Assembly: GCA_009602725.1 (NCBI GenBank)
Contig: WELB01000029.1
Coordinates: 569,772 to 633,771, forward strand
Direction of reading: 5' to 3'
Source: Spirogloea muscicola
Lineage: Eukaryota; Streptophyta; Zygnematophyceae; Spirogloeales; Spirogloeaceae
Length of the DNA stretch: 64,000 nt
Made by a program: the position numbers and the translations under genes. Of the stretch, positions 48,401 through 62,792 are shown piece after piece (positions within the stretch are counted from its first letter, which is position 1; the number at the start of each line of letters is the position of its first letter). The notes under the pieces are model-generated. The model saw nothing but the letters and a program-made list of their open reading frames with translations, had not been told where the DNA came from and made no database searches.

Positions 48401-49252
<852 letters not shown>

Positions 49253-52200
49253 CTAGATGACCTCCTTCTCTAATCGTAGAACAGCCATGAAAGCATCCTG
49301 GGGTACCTCCACTCTGCCAAGGGACTTCATGCGCTTCTTGCCCTCAGCCTGCAGGTGGTCACACGCGTGCTTGCATTACTACCACAACCTCTGATGCGGC
49401 AACAATGCAGCTGCAGTGAGGGCACAAAGCAAGCCTGGTACTCACCTGCTTCTTGAGCAGCTTCTTCTTGCGAGAGATGTCACCCCCTGCATGGGCAGGA
49501 AGAAGCCAATCCACTCAGCCAAAGAAGGCATTATAGGCTGGTACTGACACGAGAGCTCTATGTGAAGGTGGTACGTATTGCATACAGCAGACAGCTTCCA
49601 GTGTCTGAGATTACTTCTTGTGAACATCTCATCAAGAATCATTGGCAACACAGAAAGCGGGCCCGTACCATAGCACTTCGCAAGTACATCCTTGCGCATT
49701 GCCGCGATGGCTTCGCTGGCTATCACCTTTGTGCCTATGCATGCCTGCATCAGATGATGATCAGAATTTCCAAAGCTGCTTAATTACCGTCCGGTTGTCT
49801 GCGTGTGCTAAAGCTTCTGGAAAGACAGCACAGACAGATAGCAGGGAGAATCCTTGATTGCCTCAAGAGAATGCTTATGACTATTATCTAAGCAGCCTCG
49901 TGGAAATGCTCACAATATCCTAGCAAGCAACTCAGAAGGAGGGAGGCCAAATTATGAGCACTTGCTCTCTGTCGTACCTGGATGGGTATCTTAAACATCT
50001 GCCGGGGAATCAAGTCCTTGAGCTTCTGTGTCAAGGCCCTGCCAACATAGTATGCCTGCAAGCAACACGCTCTTCAGAAGTCAGCACAAATGTCGGCAAA
50101 GAAAGGCCTTTGCCTCTGCTGCTGTGTTCTTGCCAAGGCATCAACCACCTTGTCACGGTGCACAATAGTCGCAAGCGGGTCCACCGGCTCGCCATTAATG
50201 AGAACGTCCAATTTGACGAGCTCGCTTTGCCTGTAACTGCACCCTTGCAAGTAAAGACCTGACAAGCAGTTACTCTGCAAGAACACTCCTCACTCCTAGG
50301 CAAATCTAGCCTGTGATCTGCTCATTAGCAAAGGTACGAGAAATTGGTAACAAAGCAGGCCATACATTCTCTTTTGAAGTGCCAGAATGCATACCCCACC
50401 AAGGAGTACTCCATGCTGGCATAGCCCTTGCTCCTGGATTTAAGCTGGTCAAAGAAGTCGCCCACGACCTCGCCAAGGGGTATATCATAGATCAAAGTCG
50501 CCCTGGTCTCTGAGAGATACTTGATCTCCTTGAAGTCGCCCCGTCTCTCCTGTGCCAGCTCCATGAGGGTGCCAATGTAGTCCTTGGGTGTCATGATCTC
50601 CACCTGCTCACCAACAGAGATCAACTCTACCCATGATGATAACAACACCCAAAGTGACATCATCTGTATACATCTTCTTCGTAGTAATCAACTATCATCC
50701 TGGTGTCAATTGGCCTACCTTCACATATGGCTCCTCCAAAGCCTTTCGCCTCTCTGGAGGTGGCAGATCTGACGGGTTCGAACACTCCACCTGCTCAATA
50801 ATAAGCCAGGAGGTACCATGACATAATATGGCTAAGCACGCCACTTTCTGAAAGCGGCCTTTGATAGCAACAGGCGTTTGCTGCACCAGTGTCACCACAG
50901 GCTGCGGGCTGCCTGCAGACTTTGAATACTTACCACAGTGTTGTCACTGCAGTGTACTCTGTACACAACACTAGGCGCAGTTGTGATCAGATTCAGGCCG
51001 TTTTCTCTCTCCAGCCTCTCCTGCAAGGCCGTCGAAGTCAGACAGAATAAGAGACGAGATGGACAATCTGGGAGGCTCTTCCTGAGCAGCATGCTGCACA
51101 GGACTATATATAGTATGTCAACACAAACCTGAACAATTTCCATGTGGAGAAGGCCCAGGAAGCCACACCGAAAGCCAAAGCCCATGGCACTTGATGACTC
51201 TGGTTCAAACTGCGCCCACCACAAACCATCCACTCCCCAACCAAATATAAGTTACACAGTCTTTGATGATGTTTGTTGTTTCTCAGAAGGTACTCTCAGA
51301 GAGTGCCAAGGAGGGGTGCACCAACATCCGACAATAAGGAAAGGCAACATACAAGCGCAGGAGCCTGGGGTGCCATGGGAGCACTACCTTCAGAGCAGCA
51401 TCGTTCAGCTGAAGCTTTTCCAATGCATCCCGCAAATCGGGGAACCTACAAAGGCCACCAATAGGCACTTGATAACGCAAAGACACTACTGTGATCAAGG
51501 ATATACAGGTGCCTCATTTCGCCCATTGAGCTACCTCAGTTTGCGACACAAAGGCTTGACAACCATTCCAATAACAGCAGATATTCTAGTGTCATTGAAG
51601 TAAACTTTCAAAGGGTGGCGATGGGAAGGACTCACTGGTCTGCTTCTATAGGGAAAAGGCCACAGAAGACCATGGGCGTCGCTTCTTGGTAGCCAGGAAG
51701 CGCAGCTGTGGCAATCCTGCTCGAGTGCGTAATGGTATCACCTACCCTAGCATCTGCAACTGACCTTATTGAGGCCGCCAAATACCCGACCTGTGAAAGG
51801 GACCCCAGCAATCAGTCAACTTCTGACGATTCAACAAATTCCTAGCTTGACAGGAAGTGATGTAAGCGTAATGCACAGCATGAGACCGCCCTTATTTCGT
51901 ACCTCTCCAGCATACAGCTCTTTCACAGGTAGCTGATTTGGAGAGAGAACGCCGATCTCATCCACCTCATACTCCTAGCAAGTTGCAGACAGACATACCT
52001 ATGTCAGCTCTGCAAAGTTTCAAAGAATTCCATCTGCATGTAGCTTGATGATCGGGTGATGCAATTTTCCACTAGTAACAGTCTATACTACTTGCCAGAA
52101 TCTCCCTGCAGCAAGTATGTCTCAATTTTGTACCTGCTTGCTGGCCATGAAGTGAATCTTATCTCCCAGTTTAAGTGTGCCATCCATTAGGCGGAAATAT

Positions 52201-54652
52201 ACAATGACTCCTCTATAGGGGTCATAATAACTGGACCAGGAAGGCAACACCGTGTTTAGACAGAGCACCTACTAGACCAGTATACATTGTGGCAACCAGA
52301 CCCGAGCAGAAGCAGCCTAAGTCAAAGTCAACAATGCTGTGCCTAAACCCCTCGAATCATGGTGCCATGTCTGCTCCCAAGCTCGTGATCAGGTCATACC
52401 TATCAAATATCAAGGCCCTGAGGGGCTCATCAATGGTAGCCTTTGGAGCTGGAACATTTGAACAACACGCTCCAGAATGTCTGTGATGCCAATGCCCTCC
52501 TGAAAAACAGACAAGGTGCCTCATTACTTAATACTAGTTGGTCAATGGCACACTTTTTGTGCTTATCATGCCGCCTCAAATCATGAAGTCATGGCCTGCT
52601 CATCTGTCTACACAAGCACTTCTTGCTCAGCGAAGTGCAAAGAAGTTGCACGGGCAGGTGCACAAGCACCTCAGGTGCAAGTCTAAGCGAGACTGACCAG
52701 GCCACTATCATTGCGAACTGCAACAATGCTATACGCCCCTTCATTACGCACCTTTGCAGAGCATAGTATGGCGTCGCTGCAATCCAGCCCAATAACCTGC
52801 AAGAGCCAGGTCAGATGGCCATGCTGCTTCAGCTAACATGTAAGCCACATGAAGTGCAAGAACAAGCCAAGGCAACCTGCCAACATGTGGGAGTACTGAC
52901 AAGTTCCTGTGTCGCAACTCGGACATACCTCCTCAATCTCGGCCCTCACTCGTTCTGGATTGGCACCGGGCAAATCGATCTTGTTAAGGACCGGTATGAT
53001 TTCCAAGTTATTTTCCATCGCTAGGTAGACATTTGCGAGCGTTTGAGCCTCTACCCCCTGCAGAAGGTGAGGCGGGAAACGGGTGTCAAGGAAACTCTTC
53101 GTGAAACAGGAGGACCTATTCCTCAATTAGCGTGCTTTCTACTGAAGTGCTTGTGTAGTTTGTCACAGGCGATGAGGAGTAAAAGATGTGTTCACAAGCT
53201 CTCCATGGTGCAGACCTGGGAGGCATCCACCACCAGAAGAGCACCCTCGCAAGCCGCCAAAGAACGTGACACCTGCACGCACAGGCCAAGCTTAGATGTG
53301 GCCCACATGCCCCAGTCATCTGAACCAGCAAGCATAGTCTGAGAATGTTGACGCGCCTGCGGGATGACGTCTGCTGACTCTGTTAGTAGGGACACACAAG
53401 AGTGGAAAATGGAGCCCTGCATGAGGATTAATATGACTTTCACTCTCCATCAGCTTCCTCGCAAACAACAAGAAAGTCACCTCGTACGAGAAGTCCACAT
53501 GGCCAGGGGTATCAATCAGGTTGAGGCAGTATGCCTCTCCATCGCTAGCCACGTAGCGCATGCGTGCTGCCTGCACATGATGCAAACACGGCCAAGCTTC
53601 TAAGAAAGGGGTGGTCGCAGGGATGGCTTGAACTTGACACAAGAGCAGGAGAGATGTCTACGGCCTCCTTGCGCAGCGTACCATGCAGCCAAGCTGAGTG
53701 ACAGACAGACTGTCTTTCGAGCTGGAGATGATGGGCACACAAGATGAGGGCCGTCTCCGTTCAAGCTTGTTGCAGACAAGACGAATGTCCTGAAGGGGCC
53801 TATTGTGGCCAAGCCCGCTGTCTGAAGTCGTATGCATTGTACAGCAGGGTGATCGTGCTCACCTGCAGCTTGATGGTGATGCCCCGCTCGCGCTCCAGGT
53901 CCATGTTGTCCAGGAACTGCTGCTGCATTTCTCGAGCCTCCACAGTCCCCGTGTCCTGGAGGAGGCGGTCCGCCAGCGTCGACTTCCCGTGGTCGATGTG
54001 CGCAATGATGCTGAAGTTCCGTATCCTGGACACAGGAACCTGCGCAGAGGCAGGCACTACCGGCACGTCGCTGATTATCTGATAAGCTTTGAAGTCAGAG
54101 CCTCCATGCAGCTAAGCGAGATGACATACATCCTTGAATAAGTGTTAAATGACTTCTCAGGATGCTCATTGTAGTTGTACCTTGTCAAGGCGCCTGTCAT
54201 CCTGAGCTCCGAGGCTCTTCCGCCCCTCCCGTGTGGCCTTGACATCGCTGGTCCCGGTCGTCTGTGCGACACAGTGGAGGCCGCAGCCGCCCGCCTTGCA
54301 CAGGGCTCTCCTGGATCCTTTGCTGCGCCCAGCCGGCAGCCTCCTGGCGCGCAGGCCACGCCGGCATGGACATCTCAGCGCATTCCCTCAATAGACTGGA
54401 AGCCTTAGTACAGCCATAGTTTCGGAGGCCAGAACTGCGACTGGCCATGAGTCCAGCTCCTCACCTCCAGCCGGCGACGGCGTCGAGATGCCACGGAGGA
54501 GCGGCCGTCAGCCCCTGGCGGCTGGACGGCGACGCGAAGCCCCGGCAGTCGCCGCTGCCGCCGCCGCCGCTGCCACCCGGGCTTGCTGTTGCCGGGAGGC
54601 GGCGGCATCTTTGCAGAACGGCGCAGGAGCCGGCGCTGCGCAGGGCGTCCAT
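49253..54652 (-). CDS. LEPA: Chloroplast elongation factor 4 (LepA), translational GTPase
   Basis: Ribosome-bound GTPase; plant cpLEPA supports plastid translation. About twenty exons. The leader from 54652 ([16 protein letters not shown]...) is Arg/Ser/Ala-rich, fitting a transit peptide, and splices to an exon ending [12 protein letters not shown]. GTPase motifs: G1 [15 protein letters not shown] (about 54010-53960), G2 [11 protein letters not shown]3 [14 protein letters not shown] (about 53520), G4 [11 protein letters not shown] (about 52990), G5 ILCSAK (52755). Domain [20 protein letters not shown] and [32 protein letters not shown] (about 51770), [20 protein letters not shown] (about 51185), [20 protein letters not shown] (about 50600), [16 protein letters not shown], and the LepA-specific C-terminal domain: [49 protein letters not shown], ending [20 protein letters not shown] at 49253. 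All parts are present. A longer upstream start at 54783 in another frame is less likely. Confidence 0.93.
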
Positions 54653-54949
54653 GCCTCGCGCCCGCGCGTGGCGGCTGCCGCTGCGGCGCTGGCGGCTCTA
54701 GCGCCAAGACAGAGCCTCGCCACTGTCGCCGCCGTTAGTGGCGCTTGCCGAGCCACAGGAATGCCAGGTCGTGTCCCTCGCATGCCCGTCCATGGCCGAC
54801 CCCTGCGCCGACGGAGCCGCCGCGAGATCCGGCGCCTCCGCCGCCGCCGGGTATGGGCCCGGCTAGCCCTAGACGGAGACGCACGCTGCGCTCTGGAACC
54901 TAGCCCTAGCTCAGGCGGTAATCGAGCACGGAAGCACTACATGGGAGGA

Positions 54950-55400
54950 ATAATTAAGCACTGCCTCGTTCCCAGCCTACAGTCAGAAAAATTCTGCGAT
55001 CGATTCATCATTTGTCAAATATTTTCCGGGCTGGCTGTTCATAGCCCTTGCCGCCTCTGCGACCCCTACGTGCCGACTCGTGGTTACTGAACGGGTCAGC
55101 TTAGCAGCAGGTGATGCGCATCTCTGTCAATGTGCTTGCCTTCGTACTTGGCCACTCCCTCCATCACTTCAAAAGGGAATGGAGTGTGTAAACCACACTC
55201 CATTCCCCTCTGGGAGAGCCACTTTCAATGAACAGGAAAGAGTGGAGGGCGATGGCTGTGATGGCCAGCCCTTATGTAACAATGAACAAAGTTCGAAGGG
55301 GCCAGTAAAAGCACTGAAGCACATACTGACTCAAATGGCCACTGGAAGCTCAAAATTCCCTGTTGAGCATCTCCTGTTGAACAAGCTCGAAGTCCTTAAG
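54950..55400. mobile_element. Two retroelement fragments in inverted arrangement
   Basis: The left part has TTTGTCAAATATTTTCCGGGCTGGC at about 55012-55036 (+), the right part GGCTGTGATGGCCAGCCC, AACAAAGTTCGAAGGGGCC, AAAGCACTGAAGCACA at 55252-55325 (-). The right part matches the - copy at 42075-42145 in order and spacing. It lies between the 5' end of LepA and the 3' end of cyclophilin-40. Fragments only. Confidence 0.55.
55175..55207. repeat. Perfect 14-base hairpin
   Basis: GGGAATGGAGTGTG, loop TAAAC, CACACTCCATTCCC. It lies between the two opposed repeat fragments and may be the centre of their fusion. Confidence 0.9.
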
Positions 55401-55604
55401 CCGTGACCACAGACCCCTCTCTATGATCAGGCGTAGGCTTCTGCTTTACCCCTGGCCGATCTACCCACTAAAAGGACAGGCAGAATGCTCTGGTCCCGGC
55501 AGTGAAGATGCGAAACACCTCACGCCAGCAGCAGCCATAAGTAGGGCACAGGCACAGGTGGGGTCACCTTAGAACCATAACAAGTAGCTCTTGCAATATA
55601 AATC

Positions 55605-55665
55605 AGCGGCTGTGGAAGGCCAGCCCAAAAAGAATAAACAAGAACAAAGTGCTTCACGTACTACT
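55605..55665 (-). mobile_element. Short retroelement 3'-end fragment
   Basis: CGGCTGTGGAAGGCCAGCCC, AAAAAGAATAAACAAGAACAAAG carries the hairpin and flanking T-rich block of the same family on the - strand. Confidence 0.5.
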
Positions 55666-55916
55666 GGTTCAGCTTTTCTAGCAGACTCCCCTTTACGTGA
55701 AAGGACTGAACCAACAATCTGCTGGAAGTGAGAGAAACATGTGGACCACTCATCTACCCGTTTCAAAATGGTGTAAGCCTAAACTCTGAGACAGCCGCAT
55801 TGGCTCCTTTACCTGCAGTTGCTAACAGAAGAAGCCCTTGCACCAGTCTCCATGTATGTGCTTGCACATTATACTAAAGACGAACTTGAAGAACGAGGAA
55901 AGCACCTGCTACACAC

Positions 55917-58740
55917 TCAGCTGAACATCTTGGAGTATGCTTTGCGCTCCTTGTCCGTTCGGTCCGCTATCTGGAAGAAGACAGCAGTGCACCCTCTGGC
56001 TCAATGTCTAGGAGTTAGAATTTCTAGTAGCGCAATTACCGGAGCCATGAACAAAGTAGCAGCGACACAGTCCCAGTCTAGAAGACTGTTGTAATTGATA
56101 CCTTCTTCTTAACCAGCTGCAGCTCCTTCCTAACTGCCACTGCACAAAGTTCAAAAGAGACTGGTACTTTGTAAGGGAAGAGTCATGAAAAAGATTGAGC
56201 AACGTATTGAGCCTCTCAGAGATAGTATTGTTACATTCCACACTGTCAGTAACACACATTAAGTGGGTAATAGGCTGACTTCGTGCCAGTATGTGCTGCA
56301 GCAGCATTACCGTCCTTCTCTTCGTGCTTGTGTGCATTGGTCAGATCCTCCAGCGCCCCTTCCAAGTTGTTCAGCGCAAGACGAGCCTAAGCAGACAAGA
56401 CTTTGATGGCAAGAGTGAGAAAGTCGTATTCAGCTTGCTCAGAGTGGCTTAAGCTCAAGCCATTCTGAACTGCTGCCGCAACTGCAGGAAGGCCAGCAGC
56501 TACAGGCTGGCAACTTAAGAAGCCAAAAGTTGCACTCAGCAAGGGTGTGCTCTGCAACAGCCAAGCAATCAGTGGACAAACAGTTGCAGATTTCTGTAGC
56601 GCATACCTGACCCTTTCTGAAGAGAGCCTTAACACAGGTAGGGTTCTGAACCAATGCAAAGTCGCAGTCCTTTACTGCTCCTGCCCAGTCTCCGAGCTTG
56701 AGCTTGCAAGCCTGATGCATGATCACGCAAGCAATGAGACTCATACAATTTTGCATATTGAAACTTATACGCCAGCAAGTAACAGGTGGTCATCAGGCAG
56801 AAGGGCAGCAAAGATTACGACCTGCACCCCCACATGACTTCCATGAGGAGGCACAATCTCATATCTATAAAGGGCATCTGACTCTTAGCAATGCAGATGC
56901 ATCGTTCCTTACAGCATTATTGAGGAGGCATGCCTCCCTGATCCGTTGCAGCTCTGCTATCCGTTCTGCGGAGGCGATAAGGTCAATAAGCACAAGTAAT
57001 TCCCAGCAGCAGGGTAAGCAACTTCTGCAGCACAATCATGATGAGAGTGGGCTGTGTTGACTATAGCTTTCTGTACCTGCTCAGTGATAAGCAGTGCTCA
57101 CCATCATCAGCTCCCTTTTTGCCCCATGACTCATCCAAAAATCGTAATGTCTTACAATACTTGCTTGAGGCAGCCTTGTACTCTCCTTTCTGCAGCTAGC
57201 ATTACCGGGTCAATTATCTTTCATTACATAGAATGGGGAGATCCTTAAGCTAACGAGGAGGACAGTAATGAAGCTCTTCCAAAGTGGGCGTAACTGTGAG
57301 AATAGAATGGGGAGATCCTTAAGCTAACGAGGAGGAAAATAATGAAGCTCTTCCATAGTGGGCGTGACTGTGAGAGGCCAGCCCAAATTGTGTGGAGAAA
57401 TGGAAGGGTAATGGCAGGGCCATGACTCTACCACAAGCTGCAGTCAATGGCAATGGCAATTGCAAGTCAAAGTATCGGTCTGCAACCTTGAAGAGTTCGT
57501 TGCCAATGCCTTTGATTGAGTTGATAGCAGTTAGCCACCACTCTAGGTCTTCTGGATTTGTATCCAAGTCCTGGGGCCAGTCTGGGTACTTATCACCATC
57601 CCTCCGCCACCCTGCAACACCGTCATCAGCACCTAGTACAAGCTCTCCACAATCTGCAATCAAGATATCCTGCATTGCAGAAATGCCATGCCAAATCATT
57701 AGTGACCGAGTCTGTTTATCTGCATGTGCCATGATGCCTAGTATGTGAGCTACAAATTATTGTACAGAAATTGACAAGATGACGCGATTACTAGCAATGA
57801 AGATTTGTTAAATCCAGCTCATTGACGTGAAAGACCTTGACAGGCTTATCATTAGCCCCGGTCTCTGATCTCTCGATTGTCTTGACAACGCCAAAACCTT
57901 TCCTCACGCAACCAAAGACAACGTGCTTGCCATCCAGATGGCGAGCTGGGGCTGTCGTGATGAAGAACTGCGAGCCGTTTGTGTCAGGGCCGGCGTTTGC
58001 CATGGACAGAAGGCCCTTGCGGTCATGCTGCTCCAGACATTCAACGCTGAGAGTGAGAAGAGCTGGGAATTATGTTGATTGGATTCTGCAGAAGACTTGG
58101 GTTTGCAGATAAGTTGTGCAGCTGCAGGCATACTCTGAAGGCCAAGCCGGCAGCTTCATCTCGGAACTTGGCACCATAGATGGACTCGCCGCCTGTGCCA
58201 TTCATGGCCGAGAAATCTCCGCCCTGAATCATGAAACCCTTGATGACTCTGTGGAATGGACTGCCCTGCAATAAAGCGTGCCAAGTCATGGCGTTGTTTA
58301 GGAATACATTGTCACGCGAGAAAAAGTATCCTGAGCTTGTTCAAGGTCTGATCATGAGAAGCTGGCGCTCTATTGCCTGTGCCGAAGCGCCACGAGGTCC
58401 TTAAACCCGAGTCATTAACCCTGCTTGCGAGCTCCTCACTGCAATCTTGGCATGAGGTCTCATCTCAAGACTACACGGGTCCAGCGAGCTTGGGTCAGGA
58501 TCCCGGAACCGACTCTGGGGCCACCTTGAAGTGGAGGGCCTTGCCGGTCGTCGAGCCCAAGCCCTTCTCTCCAGTGCAGAGCGCACGGAAGTTCTCAGCC
58601 GTGACCTGGCAGCGGTCCGCCCAGAGCTCGAGCACCACTCGGCCCTGCGGCTCGCCGTCAACGGTGATGTCCAGGAAGCACCGGGTATTGGGTATAGGTG
58701 CAGCATCCGCTGGAGCGAGTTCTTCCGCCTGCTCGGCCAT
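55917..58740 (-). CDS. CYP40: Cyclophilin-40 peptidyl-prolyl isomerase with TPR domain (Hsp90 co-chaperone)
   Basis: Cyclophilin domain plus TPRs; plant CYP40 (SQUINT) assists Hsp90 in AGO1 loading. Start [15 protein letters not shown] at 58740. The cyclophilin part reads [34 protein letters not shown] (about 58590), [17 protein letters not shown] (about 58255; catalytic Arg, FMIQGGDF), [20 protein letters not shown] (about 57990) and [20 protein letters not shown]. The linker is [35 protein letters not shown] (about 57680-57540). TPR exons: [20 protein letters not shown] (about 57190-57110), [16 protein letters not shown] (about 56960), [19 protein letters not shown] (about 56710), [20 protein letters not shown] (about 56390), KELQLVKKK (about 56125) and the end [12 protein letters not shown] at 55917. 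The ACKLKLGD and KALFRKGQ carboxylate-clamp blocks are present. One large intron contains a 74-base tandem duplication and a retroelement fragment. Confidence 0.92.
57229..57400. repeat. CYP40: 74-base tandem duplication joined to a retroelement fragment, in a CYP40 intron
   Basis: TAGAATGGGGAGATCCTTAA at 57229 recurs at 57303; each copy continues GCTAACGAGGAGG..., AATGAAGCTCTTCC and AGTGGGCGT-ACTGTGAGA with few differences. The second copy runs directly into GGCCAGCCCAAAT, the hairpin block of the dispersed repeat. It lies between CYP40 coding exons. Confidence 0.8.
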
Positions 58741-59089
58741 GGCGGAGGCTGCCGCGGCCGCTGCAAGCTCGAATGAGCTCAAGCCTCCTCGTGAACGGTG
58801 GTCAGGACTGGGCCCCTCGTCAGAGGCGCGGCGGCGGTGCTGGCTGGGCTGCGCCGGACGCCTATGGGCCGGCACCAGGCGTTGCGGCGGCGGCAGGGCG
58901 GCTGGAGTGGGGTGCGCGACCAGTCGAGCTGACGGCAGAGAAGCGGCGGCGAGCGACGAGGCGAGGCGGGACGGGCGCAGCGAGGCGGAGACGAGCAAGC
59001 GAACGTGAAACGGCTCTTCCAAAGAGGGAAGGCGCGCGGTGCGCATGAAATTGAAAGGGAGGCCAATTCTAGCCTTACGAATGTCCTGT

Positions 59090-59945
59090 TAACTGGGTAA
59101 TGAGCTGGCTAAGGGGGACACTAAATATCCCCGAGTGAGCACATGCATATCTGACATGCTATACTGAGGCGCCAAACCACCACCACGGAAGCCATTAGCC
59201 TGGGGTAATGCTCGACCAGCACGCTGGTGTATCGCGAGTGCCTGGGAGCGAAGTGCGCGCCCATAGAGAAGAGGGGCTGGCAAAGCCAGCCCAAAAAAGA
59301 ATGGACAATGTCCAAAGCCAAAGAAAGAGCAAGCGCGGCCAGATTAACTGGTGGCTGGGAGAGGCCAGCCCAAAAGAATGGACAAGGTCTGAAGGAGGCG
59401 GAGTGCTAAGGACTGAGACAGCAGTAAGCGAACTCTCAGTAACCTCTCGTCAGTAGATGCACATCTGAGTAGCTAGCAGGCGGAAAGACGTCGCCCTGAC
59501 GGAAGCCAGAGGCCGCCGCCAGAGCGCGGCCTGCGCGCAAGTGGACCGCAAAAGCTAGGGACCGCTGCCAAGGAGACAGCCAGGCGCATCCGGAAAACTT
59601 GGGCGAGGGACCCGGCGACATGGAAGCCAGGCTGCTCGCCCTGCTGCCCGTGGCGGCGGGCCGCTGCTCGCCGCGCACAAAGAAAGAGGAGCCGGAAAAA
59701 GGACTACACTACAAAACACTGCAGAACACAGAAACGATGCAGAGGGAAGCTCAGTACCCACGAGTGAGCAACATCAGGTCTGAGTAGCTCGCTGCAGGGA
59801 AAGAGCAGGGAGCGCTGTAGACTCAATGATAGCCGCATTCTACAGCATGCAACGATGGCTTGCGGGACGCTAGCAAAGGGGACTGAGACGGGCGGGAGGC
59901 GCCAGCCAAGCACACGGAGCCACTCTGCGTGGCTTCTGCGCATGG
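59090..59945 (-). mobile_element. Array of retroelement fragments in the CYP40-AOR divergent promoter
   Basis: Three to four degraded copies of the 41-kb family. The - strand shows the peptide-like block SDMHVLTRGY (about 59165-59135), RAGRALAAASGFRQGD (about 59540-59490) with SYSDVHLLTRGY (about 59475-59440), and MRLSLSLQRS (about 59845-59815). The hairpin blocks GGCAAAGCCAGCCCAAAAAA (about 59279) and GAGAGGCCAGCCCAAAAGAA (about 59359) lie at the 3' ends. None is intact. Confidence 0.6.
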
Positions 59946-60123
59946 ACGCTCTATCGAGCGAGACAACGACTAGACGGTGGCTGACGAAGGAAATGGAGTC
60001 GGATTAAGTGGTGGAGGGCCCGTTTGTCGGCCAAGCTGCAAACCTGCTTGCCAGTACACTGGGGCAAGCCTTTCTGGCCACGTTCATCCAGCTCGCCCTG
60101 CCGCCGGCGGGCCAGCTCCGGGC

Positions 60124-62792
<2,669 letters not shown>

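Noticed and set aside
50768-50785. GGTTCGA sequence resembling a tRNA T-loop
   Set aside because: It falls inside a LepA exon encoding [12 protein letters not shown] and no cloverleaf can be built around it.
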